Source: Diplosphaera chodatii (taxonomy: Eukaryota > Chlorophyta > Trebouxiophyceae > Prasiolales > Stichococcaceae). Taken from it: a DNA stretch of 64,000 nucleotides. Each line of letters opens with the position of its first letter. Within the stretch, counting starts at the first letter, position 1. The notes beneath the pieces were generated by a model. It saw nothing but the letters and a program-made list of their open reading frames with translations. It was not told the DNA's origin and searched no databases. The position numbers and the translations under genes are program-made. Location: the NCBI GenBank assembly GCA_032358165.1, contig JAALGY010000042.1:806001-870000 (forward strand). Direction: 5' to 3'. Below, piece by piece: positions 41,272 through 53,497 of the stretch.

Positions 41272-42420
41272 TCAAAACAGTCCCGTCTCCTTTCTGAGCC
41301 GCAGCCGCTTCCAGGATGCAAGCTTTTCGTAGGCGGATCTTTGCATACCGAAGACGACTCGAAAGTCTTCATCTGTGAGGTGCTGCTCCCGCTGCGCTAC
41401 ATTCACATCTGCTGGCCAATGCGCATCCGCTCTGAGCCTGCTGTGGGGGTAGCATGCCACTACGCCACCGTCTTCGGTGCCACGATATGTGCTGCTGACT
41501 GCCAGCTGCTCAGAGCTGCTGTTGCCATTGCGGCAGTCTGTTCCGGCTGTGGGTGCTGCCTCTGAGCTGGGCTGAGGGATGTCGAGCTGCTGCTGAGCTG
41601 CTGTGGTAGCCTCCGCTGGTGCTTCTGCACGCGCCACAGCTCCTGTGCAGCTGCTGTCCTTCAGCACCGCGACTGCCATGGCGCCTGAGGTCGGCTCAGC
41701 TGCAGATATGTGATAACCTCTCAATGCCGACCATGTGTTACTTGTGTGTTGAGCATGCAATGTCGTCCTCACGTCCTGACAATGTTCCTTTAGAGGGCAG
41801 CTGTTGAGCGCATGCACCTGACTGCGGGTGCTGACAGGTTGTGCCCCGGTCCAGTATCCTGCCCGGGGTGCGCAGCGCACGGATGGAGCGCCGCCGCTCC
41901 TCTGAGTCAGCTTGAAGCTTTGCAAAGCTGTATCGAACAATCTGTTCTGAGGTGATCCCAGATGATGCCGCAACAGCTATGCACTGGTAGCCCACTGCAG
42001 CTGTGATAGCCAATGGATACGACTCACTCACAGGTCGGGGTCGTCCAGAGCGGCTGCAACCGCTGCGGCACCCTCAACATCTACCAGTGCATCGAAAGTC
42101 TGGACGACAAAACTGTACAAGAAGATACGTCAGCCTGAAGAATCCTCTAAAGTACTGCAGCCGCCCCCAACATGTTTCAGCAAGGTGCATCCCATCAACT
42201 ATGCACGGCCCCGCGGGCACCACATGCCCTGACATGCTTTGCTGCCACATGACGTCAGCTACGCAGCGCCCACCGCATGCATGCACTGTGAGTGTCTGCC
42301 AGCAGCGCTGGATGCGCCTTGCACCAATCTAGCAGCGGCAGCACCGTCCTCAGTCCGATGGTGCGGTGCAGGCTTGCTGTCGCAAGCGATTGCAAGGAAA
42401 ATGGCTGATCAGCGCAGCTT
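41272..42420 (-). CDS. protein with C-terminal villin headpiece domain (5' end uncertain)
   Basis: The last exon ends LTDEDFRVVFGMQRSAYEKL and ASWKRLRLRKETGLF, then TGA at 41272-41274. That is a complete villin headpiece, with the hydrophobic core (L, F, F, M), the conserved Trp and Lys, and the terminal Leu-Phe. Before it lies a low-complexity Ala/Thr/Ser linker. Upstream minus-strand exons near 41930-41850 (EERRRSIRALRTPGRILDRG), 42115-42045 (TFDALVDVEGAAAVAAALDD) and 42420-42290 (TIGLRTVLPLLDWCKAHPAL) look like helical, ARM/HEAT-style repeats. Headpieces bind F-actin, so an actin-associated scaffold is inferred. No gelsolin repeats are visible, so this is not a villin. The start codon was not found and may lie in 42421-42900. 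Confidence 0.65.
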
Positions 42421-43138
42421 ACAGCGCACGTGTGGGACATGCCGTGTGGCTTTATTCTGGTCTGCATGCACCCGCCTGAATGGGTCGCTGTGTATTGATG
42501 TCAGTGTGCATGCATGGTGTCGAGGATGGTCTGAATCACGGCGGTCAAGCAGGCTTGATTGCGTTCATGGTCAGTGCTTGCCTGCTGGTGTCTGCGACTA
42601 TGTATCTCTGAAACTTGCTTGTGAGTGCAGACGTGCAGCGTATCGATCTTGTGCTGTATGTAAGCAGAGATCAGCAGTGTGGCCAATCCAAGACTCTGCG
42701 TGTGTATTGCTTGGGTCGTCGGGCGCCTGCGAAGGAACAGGCCTGAATGCTTGCCAACATGACTGTCAGATTTGACAATTCCGGAGCTGCTTTATGCGCA
42801 TACTGCGCTGCTGTGCATGTGCTGAAGAGGTTTAACAATTGCCACGCTGCCACCGGTGAGCCGGCGAGCAAGTTGCTTGTGACTAGCAACACATATATAC
42901 AAAAAGATGGTTACATGCACGCTACCAACAATATGGAGTGGAAAAGAAACAACAGCATCAACAAAATCATCACACATGCCTCCTGCGCAGTATACACAAA
43001 TAACGGCAGACACTTCATGCTAGCTCACTTCACTGAGGCAAACACGACCTGGGAGTACGTATGTTGAGCCTCCCTGCCGACTGAATCAACTGACAGGGAG
43101 GCTGTGCTACCCACAGCACCAACAGTTGCTGTGGAAGG
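42421..43138. other. region between headpiece gene and synaptotagmin stop
   Basis: It probably holds the missing first exon or exons and promoter of the headpiece gene, plus the synaptotagmin 3' flank. It is AT-richer than its surroundings near 42880-43020. No exon can be supported. Confidence 0.35.
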
Positions 43139-46100
43139 TCATGCGCCCTCCAGGATGCCCAGCCACTGCATCTCGAACCTCAGCTCGCCCTGCAGCACGG
43201 GCAGCAGGATCAAGTCACATGCCGCGCTCAGGATAGCACTCTGCGAGAAGCCTGTGGAGCGAGGTGTTGGGTGCTGCGCCGTGCACCATCCTTGCCCTCA
43301 TGCGCCTGCACAGCAAGCCACACCAGACCAGGAAGCGGCTGCGTGGCTGTGCAGTGCACTTAACAACCCCCGACTCACTTGGCGAACGCCTTCGAGCCGT
43401 GCAGTGTCCTTCAGATGGTGCCGCCGCTTGACCTCTACCATCGGGACGTCTAATTTCCCTTGGAATGTGTCAATCAGCCTGCGTAGAGGCCGGCTCCACC
43501 CCACTTGCACACATCACCGTTTGTTGATCCAGCGGATCATGCCAGATTTGTGTTCAGCCATGGTCAGAACCTCAGCAGTCATGACTATGCCTCAAACCCG
43601 CACCTGTAGTCCCAGACCTCGATATGCACCATGAGGTTGTCATCGTCAGCAACATGGCCGGGTAGTATGAACTCCAGCCGCTCATCAAACCTGCGTTGAG
43701 TGCACGACTTGCTGATGAATGGGTTGCAGTTTCACCACGTACAAGGACGAGCAATCCACTCAGCACAAAGGATAGCTGCTGGGCAATTTGGGGTCGCCAC
43801 GCAGTCTGAAATCCTCTGCCAGCCCAGTACAGAACAACGCGGTGCTCACGTCAGGTCGCCATGCTTCCCGCGACCCGCTGCTGTATACTGCACCTGGTCC
43901 GCTACCTCCACCTGCCCGATAAAGGATTCCAAACGGATGCAATGCCCATTGCACTCACATGACGACAAACGACAGCTCGATCAGGTGCAGTGCTGTGCTC
44001 AAAAAAGAAGTGGTTGCACGTGGGCCGTGACAGCGCCTCACCTTGACCTGGCTCTTCGCTGACAGGACAGGGTTTAGAACTTTGGCTTTCCGCACAAGAT
44101 GAAGCGCCTGTCAGTATACCATCGCACACAGTGAGTTACGAACCTTCATGTCAGCAGTTACAGGCACATAGGTCGACAAGGGTAGCTTGCCTGCTTGATG
44201 TACACGTTCAGAATGCCGCCCTTCAGATAGTCGTGCACCTGAGAATGGAAATCAGCAAATGCATTGGTATGGTGGCAAGAGGTGCACATACAACATCAAC
44301 TGCCTGCATGTGCCATGCAGCACATGCTGTCGAGTTTGAGCTTGCACGTCTGATGGCACGCGCCTGGTCATCATCCGCATCTGGATTAGGGTCTTCACCA
44401 TTCCTGATGCGCTTGACCTCGTCTTTGCCGATGGGCTGGTATGTCACCTGCAGCGGATGGACTTCCGTCCTGGCTCCTCACATGCATAGCAAAGCCAGCT
44501 TTGTGTGCAGACATGTGAGCAGACGACGCAAAGCCTGAAGCATCACGTATAGGGCGACGTGCAGGTGCGCCGGGGAAGCAGCGGCGACACACCTGGAAGT
44601 GCGCCTTGCACTCGCCCTTGTGGTGCCCGATCTTCAGGCCCTGCTTGACCTTGCCCAGCGTGTCCTCGAGCTCCTCCATCCAGTCGCCGCCCTTGTTCTG
44701 CAGCGCACCGTGGCAACGGCCGAGTCAAAAATCCAGAGTCTGCACGAAGCCAAGCATCGCCGTGCATCTCATCATCGTCTGTGCTCAGCACACCATGTCC
44801 TAAGCAGCAGTTGTACGAGCAGTTCTATGCACTGCAGGATATTGGATCGGTGGAGGAGGACGGTGAGAGCCCTGCACAGGCAGCACTGATGTGGACCGAG
44901 TCTTTGGGATGGGTACATCACTGCAAGACGCACCTCGGCTGTCTCGAGCTCCAGCGGGATCCAAAGGTCCTGCGGCTGGCCGGCGGGCAGCTCCTTGATC
45001 GGCTCCGATTGCCCCGTCCCAACCTTCTCCTTGCCCATGACATCCCAGTCATACAGCTGCAGCAGGAACAAGACGAAATGGGAAATCACCACTATCGATC
45101 TGTCAGTTGCATGCATCTCTGCTGATGTGTGTTCCGACGTCTGATCACAGTGTTCAGGTGTGCAAGTGACATGGCGAGCACAGCGTCAGTCTCACCTCGA
45201 TGTGCAGCCGCTGCACATCTGGCTCCTGCACGTGCATGGCACCAAATGTGAAAGCTCACAGACCTATTCCCATATGGACACGAAGCTTCCAGCAGCTCAA
45301 GTGCTTCAGGACACAGGGCACATTGCGATGTGTTTCAACATACGCACAGAGCCACCGGCATTTCAAGTGCCTTTGGCACACGAGGCACCTGGACCAGAAA
45401 GATGTAGGGCGCCGCCTCAAAGGCGTCCTCCCAGCGCGGGTGGTACGTGTTGTGCTTCGTCGAAGACTTGGACTTCCGACTTGAGCGTGTCCACATCCTA
45501 CAGGGCGTGCTCTCAACACATGTGAAGGGTTCTTCAGGTTGCAAGGGACGCTTGCGACAGCAGGTGTAGCATCTGCACGAGGTGTACAATGCACCAGCTG
45601 CTGGGGTACAGACGCGCTTGCTTGGGACAAGGCGCTCACACAACAAAGGGATCGCATTTGCCCAGCCAGTCTGTCTTTGGGACGTTGACGACCTGCAGTT
45701 CAGAACCTCTGCTTTCGTCATCCTTTGCAAGGCAAGTACAGCGCTGCACCATGCTTCGTCACCATGCACAGCACAATAGCTTGCCTCGATCAGGCGCACA
45801 AACAGGATGCCCTGTGGCAGGTCCACCATCAGGTCGCCGTCCACAAGCGGCATCACATACCCATCTGGTATCATATATGACCTGCAATGGACAGATCACT
45901 GCTCGTCCATAGTCATAGCAACTTCCAGGCAAACACAGCTCAGCGACATTGCATGCATGCAAAAATGGTGGTCGTGGGGTCCACCACTTGTAGCAGGCTG
46001 AGTGGCTGGCATGGCTGCAAAGAGGACACACTGTATGACACAGTCGTTGATGACGCTGTCAAGCCAGGCCTCCACGCCAGGCAGCAGAGTGAGGTCACCG

Positions 46101-48202
46101 CCATACAAAGACAGGTGGTAGTGGTACTTGGGCGGCTGTATCAGCGAGAACTGCAGCGATGGTAGCAAACACATTGTTGAAGTCTGTATTGCACAACACG
46201 CAAATTGGTGAGAGGGCTGAGAAAGTACAGCCCTGTCACCCAGGTAATTCTGCACAGAATACTGTGTGCAAGACTGACCCAACACCTACTCATTATGCAA
46301 GTAGGTTCAATGGAGAAGAATGCGACCAGGGCTTAGAGATGGACACGACTATGCAACACAGCCTCAGTCGCTGCACTATATTTCACATCAATGGCGGCAG
46401 CAGTTGCAAACAGTCAACGCCAGGAATGTGCACCTTTAGGGCGCCGACAATGGGCGTGCGCTCAAGCAGTGGCCGCATCGCGATCCGCATCTTGCCGCTG
46501 ACATTGAAGTCCTCCATGCCCACCTTCAGCACTATCAAGTTCCCAAGCACCTGTGGGACGCACAGTGAGCTTCACAGATGTCAGATGCGCTGCTGTACAG
46601 CGTGTGCAGTATGCAGATGCAACGTAAGCCCTGTGGAAGAACGGGGTTGGCCACCTTGGCGGCTGGCATGAGTGGCGTGAGCTGCAGGGGCTTCGGCAGC
46701 GGCTTGATCAGCAGCTGCGCCTCCTGATCCCCTGCAGCCACAATTAGGCGAATGTTCAATGCGTGAGGGCTCCTGGTGCTGCGGGGTGGCATTGACGGGC
46801 TGTTGCATGCGGACACCGCCACACTGGCAGGTGGCAACGTCACCATTCCACATGAAGTCGCAGTCCAGTGTGACCTCCTCGTACGCCCCCGAGTTCGCAT
46901 CCTGGCCCTTGTACGCCTTGATGGAGGTGATCTCCGGCGGCTGCATACAGGGAATCAGGTGGCATACATGGCAGTATGTTGGATTCTGGCTGCGGATGAA
47001 TGGCAGATGCAAATCCAACAGCATGACAGTGGCTGGTTCCACTGATACACGGCATCATGCAAATTTTGAGGAAGGCACTATCACCACATGAGGTGGATGG
47101 AGGTGACATCCTCACCTTCTCGCCCATAGTCAGCCGCGTCAGCTTGACGCCAGTGATCCAGCGGGGCGAGTTCTCGTCCAGGACCTGCTCCAGCACCTCC
47201 GACAAGCGCTCCTGCAGGTGTGATGGCAAGGCACCATGACGCCATCAGCTTGACAGTGCATTGACGCCTGCGGCCGAGTGGCCTCAGGACCATGGCTTGC
47301 ATTTGCGGCGTGAAGCAAACAACCTCAGCTGGCCAGCATGCAGCTGTCTGCCCACAGCGCGGACCCACCTCCATGATCCGGGCTATGCGCGGCCACAGCT
47401 GCTCAATGACGCCGTTCACCTGCAGGCAGCAACCACTTCCCGGCTGTTGGCTATTCATCAGTGCTGCTTTGCACTTGCACAGCCGCGCAGCGTGCTGCCC
47501 GATGTCGATGTGTTCGTATCAGGGCAGCGCACCCAGCCGGGCCGCTCATAGTCAGGGTTCATGAGCCACGCCGGCATGTCCATGTTGCCCTGCAACAAGC
47601 AACCCAGATCAGCGCTGAATGGGCACAGGGCGCTATTTGAGCGAGACTGCAGACTGAATTTCCATGCATGCCTTTCCTACCTCTCGAAACAGCTTTTTTA
47701 GCTGGTCCGGGGCCAGCTCGTTCAAAGCCTCCACCGCTCTCCGCAACCGCTTCTCCTTCTGTCGCCTGCAACTCATCACAGCCGCGAACGTACGTGTCAC
47801 ACCTGAACAACAGGATGATTCTCAAGGGGTGTGGGCTGGCTCACACGTGCTACAGTGTCTCATCTGCGCACCACCGGAGGAAAAGAAATCGAACACTCAC
47901 TTGGACAGAGCGCCCTGGTACCACAGGTGGCCAATGTAAAACAGGACGACAGCGATCGCCATGCCCAGGCAGATCTCGAGGAAGTGCCACTGCCGCGCAG
48001 TGCTGTACCGTTCCACTGCGCCATCGAGCTTGTCCAGGAGCACCCTGCGGCATGCGCATCCAACAGTGTCGTGCTCTGTCACACGAGGCATGATCTACGC
48101 ATGCGCATGCTGGAAGCAAAGTGATGCCACCATATGGTCCATATGCCTGATCCGGTCGTCGCAGACATCTGGGTCAGGCTTGGATGCATTGCTGGGCGCC
48201 AT
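43139..48202 (-). CDS. SYT: plant-type synaptotagmin / extended synaptotagmin (SMP plus C2 domains)
   Basis: Long minus-strand gene, roughly 20 exons, from ATG 48200-48202 (MAPSNASKPDPDV) to TGA 43139-43141. An N-terminal membrane helix (ICLGMAIAVVLFYIGHLWYQ, about 47970) is followed by RQKEKRLRRAVEALNEL. The SMP lipid-transfer domain comes next: MPAWLMNPDYERPGW (about 47560), VNGVIEQLWPRIARIME, RWITGVKLTRLTMGE, ITSIKAYKGQDANSGAYEEV, DFNVSGKMRIAIRPLLERTP, PPKYHYHLSLYGGDLTLLPG and VEAWLDSVINDCV. C2 domains follow: VDLPQGILFVRLIEA (about 45810), KHNTYHPRWEDAFE (about 45445), GGDWMEELEDTLGKVKQGL (about 44680), YLKGGILNVYIK (about 44220) and LPGHVADDDNLMVHIEVWDY (about 43640). The protein ends GELRFEMQWLGILEGA. 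Family members tether the ER to the plasma membrane and move lipids. Ca2+-binding aspartates were not all located, so Ca2+ dependence is open. Exon limits are approximate. Confidence 0.9.
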
Positions 48203-48690
48203 GCTACATGCGGCTGCGGCTTGTGCTGTAACAATGAGTTGTAACTAGACTGCCGATAGAACATGAGCACGACATGAACCCTACATGATGAACCTCCTCA
48301 TCATAAACAACCTTTGGTTAACCAACAGCCGAAAGCTGCTCTGGTGATCCTGCAGGCTGACTACTGCTTGCGTAGCAGAATTTCATGCAGCAGGCGGAGT
48401 CCAAGGAGAAGCAGGATGCCGAACAGCCTACAGCTGCTGTTTGGTGACTTATTCACGAGGGTACCTGCCATCGCGCCAGCAATCAGACTGCAGGAATCAT
48501 ATGAATTGCACACTGCGGTGTCATGACAAAGTACAGCTTCGTGTTGGCTCCTTGGCATCTGCTGGATGGCAGGATAGGGGCGGTTGCAGATGTTGGCAGC
48601 TTTGTCGTGGACGGCGAGAAGGAAACATGTTGACAGCAGCTGAACAATCACTTGCTCTGCGGGTTTGCAGATATGGTATTTGAGCAGAGG
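48203..48690. other. intergenic region, synaptotagmin promoter side
   Basis: It lies between two minus-strand genes. It should carry the synaptotagmin promoter and the 3' end of the oxygenase gene. A minus-strand hydrophobic frame near 48400-48480 (KSPNSSCRLFGILLLLGL) is open but isolated, and it is not called. Confidence 0.4.
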
Positions 48691-49859
48691 TCAATGATAG
48701 AACAAACCAAGTGACCAGCGGTCTCCAGAAGTGGGGGCCGACACACTGTGCCACACTGAATGATCAAAAAAGGCCGCCTTGCCAGGCCCCAGGCTGCAGG
48801 GCTGCAGCTGATCAGTCTGCTCTCTATCATGCATGATGGTGCGGCGCACATCAACAACCAGGTCGCTGGCTGCATCATAGCCTGGGGATGCTAAAGTTAT
48901 AACAGCTGAGTGCCGGCTACCATCATAATGCCATCGCAAGCCCTTTGCTGCAATGCTGCGGAAGCTGGCGCTGTAGTGCCGCAGAAAGACACTTTGCAGC
49001 TGCTGGGGCACATGGCGGGTGGTTGCACACCATCCTTGGTAATGCTGACCAACCTTCGCGCTGGCCAGAAGAGCCTGCACGGCTGTGCGGAGCTTGCGGG
49101 GCCCCTTAGCTACACCCTGCGAGCTTCAGCACGCCGCGTCACACATGGACCAGCATGTCATGCAACATGGCGCTGTGTGCACATGCATGCAGCATGAACA
49201 GATTGGTCATCTATCGCAACAGCCTGAAGGCTACGTACTGCTTCCAAAGTGTAGATGTAGCGTGATGCAGCGACTTCACAGCCCTCTGCTTTGTGACGCG
49301 GCCAGCGGCGGCCACGCATCTCCTCAACAATAGACCAAGACATAGCAGCAAACTCAGGATCCCCATCCGGTACCAGCTCACATATCTGGAGGTTTGGCAC
49401 CGCCACCAATCCGGCATCAAGCGGCTGCACCTGCGGACAGAATGTGCACCCCATCGTCTGCATGTGGCCCGCAGTACGCCGCCATCAATCAGATGCGCAG
49501 GGCGGCACAAAAGCCACACTCACCAGTGGCGTCGCAGCAGCGCCACGCCTGACTTTTGCACTGGCGCGGCCTTTGACGTACTGGCCGCGAGCGTTGCGGC
49601 CCTCGAAGGCTGATACACCCTCGCCAGCAGACGCCGCCGGCTGCTGCTTATTGAGTAAGCAGCACTGCCGGCTATAGAAATCCCTCAGCTTCTCGGCGAT
49701 ATGCGTTACACTTTGAGTTTCGTAGTATGGACCAAAAAGATCAACACGCTGTGCGAGCTCGAACAAGACAGACCTTGCTGGGGTGGTCCAATCCTGGTCA
49801 GACAAACTCCGCAACACCCCAGTCAGGTGTGCATCGAACACGATGCGCAGCGCTCGCAT
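48691..49859 (-). CDS. 2-oxoglutarate/Fe(II)-dependent oxygenase-like protein
   Basis: Exon 1 runs 49859-49524 (ATG, MRALRIVFDAHLTGVLRSL) and ends at a GTGAGT donor. Exon 2 starts at 49430 (VQPLDAGLVAVPNLQICEL). The last exon ends with TGA at 48691-48693. It contains LRWHYDGSRHSAVITLAS, where His-x-Asp supplies two iron ligands. GPGKAAFFDHSVWHSVSAP follows with the distal His, and then DRWSLGLFYH, whose Arg is placed to bind 2-oxoglutarate. The order and spacing fit the jelly-roll 2OG-Fe(II) fold. The substrate cannot be inferred. The remaining intron between 49220 and 49080 is approximate. It is divergent from the plus-strand gene at 50567. Confidence 0.8.
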
Positions 49860-50566
49860 TCATGCGATGATTGCACTGTGGGCACCATCTCATATTGCGC
49901 ATGATAGTGCGTCACGGGCCACAAATGTGTGCAGCTCGGCGCAGCGTCCGGCTGTTTAGTTCCGGAGTGGTATGTCGACACCGCCTTTCATGAAGTGCAC
50001 CTTTGCCTAATCGGCTATATCTGATTATCTGTCATTGGCAATACCGCCCTCAAGTGCAATGAACTTTCGTCCGCTCCGGGGCTGCCGCACTCCGCCTTTC
50101 CAATCACCAGTTCACCACTAGCTGGCGCCCTGACCTTTCATCTGTCGCACTTGAACGAAGTCTTGCGGTTGCAACAGCTGACACTGCCTCAGCAAAATTT
50201 GCGGCAGTGCTGCGTCACAGATCTGACTTGCTGAGCAACTTAACTTCTGTGACAGATCTGCACGTCAGTCGCGTTCGCAGCTGTTACTAGCTTGCGACGC
50301 TTGCAACTGGTGTGGCACTGCTGGCACTGGAGCGGCCAATACGTTCCTGGCTGGGATCACTTCCTAAATCACACCCTGCTGGGGGTGCTCCTCCTGTCGA
50401 CGCAGCAATCAAGGTCACCATGCGAATCTGCTATGATCCCATTGCTGCCTGACGGCGCAAAAACGTAAATTCATTTGGCGGTGATGAATGCAGATCGTCA
50501 TGTGCGCAGGTGTTGACAGTTTTTGTTCCAAATCTGACAAAAGGATTCTGGCGGCTGGGTATCACA
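49860..50566. promoter_or_regulatory. divergent promoter region between oxygenase gene and 157-residue protein gene
   Basis: Two start codons face apart across about 700 bases with no supportable coding frame. Local composition is AT-richer than in the flanking genes. AGATCTG-type words recur near 50219 and 50255. No TATA or CCAAT assignment is made. Confidence 0.5.
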
Positions 50567-51658
50567 TGGATCGCGACCTCCAACGGTGCGCATGCTTGCA
50601 TGTGTGCAATGCTGCATGTGCGCTTTACTGACCGCGGTGCTCAGTAGTATGTGTCAAGCTGACCCCGTGCAGGATCCCAGGAGTCGCAGCAGCCGTCATA
50701 CGGAAAGGAATCGTGTACATCGAGTACCGTGGCCGGGTCAAGCCAGTCCACGTCGGGCCCCATCGGCAATGCAGCTACATGCTCCTGTCCATGTTATTTG
50801 AACCCTGGCTGGATCCAATGAGTATCACAGTCAATGGTCAAAGGTACAGATATATGGCCTAGTTTCCTATGCAACTACAACTTTTCAGCGTGCAGAACGT
50901 ACGAGTCATCCCTGCATACTTGCACAGATAGCACCAACAAATGGCATCATGTGCTGCAATTGTACAGACTTCCAGTGGAGGATCCAGAGCCCGATGCCGC
51001 TTCCGGGTTTTTCACCATCATGTCGGCACAGGAGTACGAGGAGCTGCGCTACCGCACCAAGTATGACCCTCTGCATATCGACGGGATCCCAGAGTACACT
51101 CCTGGTGAGCCTCAGCCAGGCACAGCCGCAGGGTAGTACGACATCTGTTGTGCACCGCAGCCGCACGAAATGCACATGCTGATCAACATGCAATAAAGTT
51201 TCACGTTGCTGCTTACATACACGGTACAGGGCTGTACACACTGCTGTGCAGGTCATTATTCCCTACTGCGCTCTTTTGATGACCTCCTCTCGCAGCTTGG
51301 CGTATCACATGGTGCGACCTTGCGGCCCTTGGCAGCAGGGGCCCTTGCTGTGTGAGGCATGCTATACTCTCCACTCAGTACTGATCCCCATGCATCACCT
51401 AGCTATGGGTCACATGCAATCTGACCACTCATTGACAGGCTGGAAAGTGCGGCTTGGTCTCCATGCACCCCGGCAGCTGCACTTCGAAATCCCCCACGAA
51501 GGTATAACATCTCAGAGGGTGTTTGGCCATGGCATGTGTCACATACCTGTGTGTGGAAAGCCTGATAGCATGCGAGGGGTTGTGAAGCTCTGCTGTTAAA
51601 AGTCTGACTGCTTTGCTTGGGTTTTGTGCTTGCAGTCAGCGCGGTGTATGCACACTAG
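50567..51658 (+). CDS. unrecognised 157-residue protein
   Basis: Six exons, 50567-50586, 50673-50843, 50968-51104, 51252-51311, 51439-51501 and 51636-51658, join with matching phases (2, 2, 1, 1, 1) to give MDRDLQRIPGVAAAVI through to HFEIPHEVSAVYAH and a TAG. The exact closure of five junctions with good GT-AG sites makes this a credible gene. No known domain is recognised. Features are a compact N-terminal beta-rich stretch (GIVYIEYRGRVKPVHVG), SYMLLSMLFEPWLDP, an acidic Pro-rich linker (LPVEDPEPDAASG), EYEELRYRTKYDPLHIDG and HYSLLRSFDDLLSQLG. There is no signal peptide or membrane helix. The first exon is only 20 bases, so the start is the least certain part. Confidence 0.6.
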
Positions 51659-53497
51659 ACTGCGGCACTACAACAGGTCTGCAATCGACCTGGCCAGCTC
51701 AGGCGCTTGCATGTTGACCTGCTGCATGTAGCTGGTCTGCCCAGATGCATTTGTCAAACTTGCTTAAACTGCTTGGTGACGTGTTGATGCCTTGAGAATG
51801 GCGTGTTGCCCGTCCATTCGATTTTGCGCACTGCATGGTAATGCCAACCGCGGTCCAAGCAATCTGAGGAGATGTACCCCCGGTATTCCACGCGGTGATG
51901 CCCCAGATGCATGCTTGCTACTCGTATATCAGGCAATATCATATTCACAGCATGGCTATGGTACCATGTCAGTACTGACCTCCTGCCCCTCCTATGTGGG
52001 ATGTGTACATGTGTTCACGTGTCATGTCCGCCTTCGCTGCACCTGCCTCAGGAGGCTGAGTGTTTGTACTTGCTGCCATCCTGCCCATGTCCGTAGATTG
52101 TCCAGATGGTCAGACACGACTGGAACATAGCAGGCCTCAGCCATGCCGGCTCTTGTTGCATCACCGCTGCATAGGCGCACCATCTGTCTTGCCACCGTGC
52201 GAGAGGGGGGTCGTCAGGACGACAACAGGAGCCGATGTGCAGGACAGCCTGACAAAAACTTGTACAAACCTTGTGGTGTCCACCGAGCAGGTATATCAGC
52301 ATGGCAGTGCAACTGATCATCGTATTGCACCTTCCGCAGTTTCTATGCAGTCTAAGATCTTCTGCACAGGCTTGCGGCTGCGCCTGATGAGGCATCAGCA
52401 GTCGCAGAGTGTGCTGGAACTCCTGCAATGTACAGAGGATCGTTTCTGGTGCGGGAGCACAGCTGCCCATACTCCCATGCCGATGATCATGTGACTACTT
52501 CAGACATGACCCGAGGCAACACAACGCAGGCCATAGAGTCGTGTGACTTAGCGATAACACATCAAAGCTTGAACCGGTTAGAAATCTTGACGGGCGCACA
52601 TGGACAACGTACAGTAGTCAGGGCTCACCCACACTGTAGTGTAAGCGTACGGAGCAGCCTTGCAGGGATGCAGGCTGGTGTGCATGTTCACCCTCTTCTG
52701 CAGCCGCCAGGCATGTCTCTGCAGCATGCGTGCAGACCAGCACAGGCTTCAGGTCGGTACATACGAGGATTCCCAGCGCTGCCACGGGCAGATGGTAGTA
52801 TGCTGCTGCCTGGCCTGCGACGCCTGGTTGCCTCCACTGCACTGTACAAAACACGGACCAGCACAACCCTTTTTCATCCTCACCAAGACCTTGCTGTCCA
52901 AATGTACTGTAACGGTACTCAGCCTGTGCAAGCGACATGAGCACTTGAATTGATGATGATAAAGCAGACCTCCCCTAGGTAGCATTTGCATACAATAGGG
53001 ACTGCAACCTTCTGCAGCGCTTTGCTCACGGCTGTACGATTGCGCTGACGCTGGTTTGACTTGGACCATGAAACTGGCGCTGACACTACACTACATGGAG
53101 CAGACAGGACGGTTTGTTTCGTGAAATCACACAGCATGCCATCGGTTGCCAGGTGCTTGTATCCAGGCTCGCCAATGCGGTCGGACAGCGAGGCGCGCAG
53201 CGCAACAGGCAGGCAGGCACCGGCATACAGGGCTGCCAGACCCTGCCCGTTGCTTCCTACTGCTTGGTACCATCCCCCGCCTTCCCAGCTTGCTAAATAT
53301 GCTGTCATATGAGCAGGGCGCCGACATTGGCATAAAACATTTGCACGCGCGCAGCATTCAAGCATCAAAGCATACCTGTTTCTCTGACACAGCCTTGATT
53401 GTGAGACATCAAAGCAGCGGGCAGCAGCAGGAGGCGTGACCGCCAGTAAAATAACCCTATACAGCCGTCAAGGAGGTGGCCCACACCAGCCGTCGAG
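51659..53497. other. unresolved region, one weak minus-strand candidate
   Basis: No gene can be firmly supported. On the minus strand an ATG at 53306-53308 begins MTAYLASWEGGGWYQAVGSN, and the frame stays open to a stop at 52919. The first 60 residues look protein-like (LAALYAGACLPVALRASLSD). The rest looks like read-through intron. Minus-strand fragments near 52740 and 51850 could be further exons, but the junctions did not close. Confidence 0.3.

Noticed and set aside
41272..41973. Villin-headpiece frame as a single-exon gene of 233 codons
   Set aside because: The frame has no ATG near its 5' end, and its first part is out of frame with the better helical exons upstream, so it is treated as the last exon of a spliced gene.
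52048..52470. Minus-strand frames with leucine-rich stretches
   Set aside because: The frames do not join to neighbours in phase, and no motif supports a gene.
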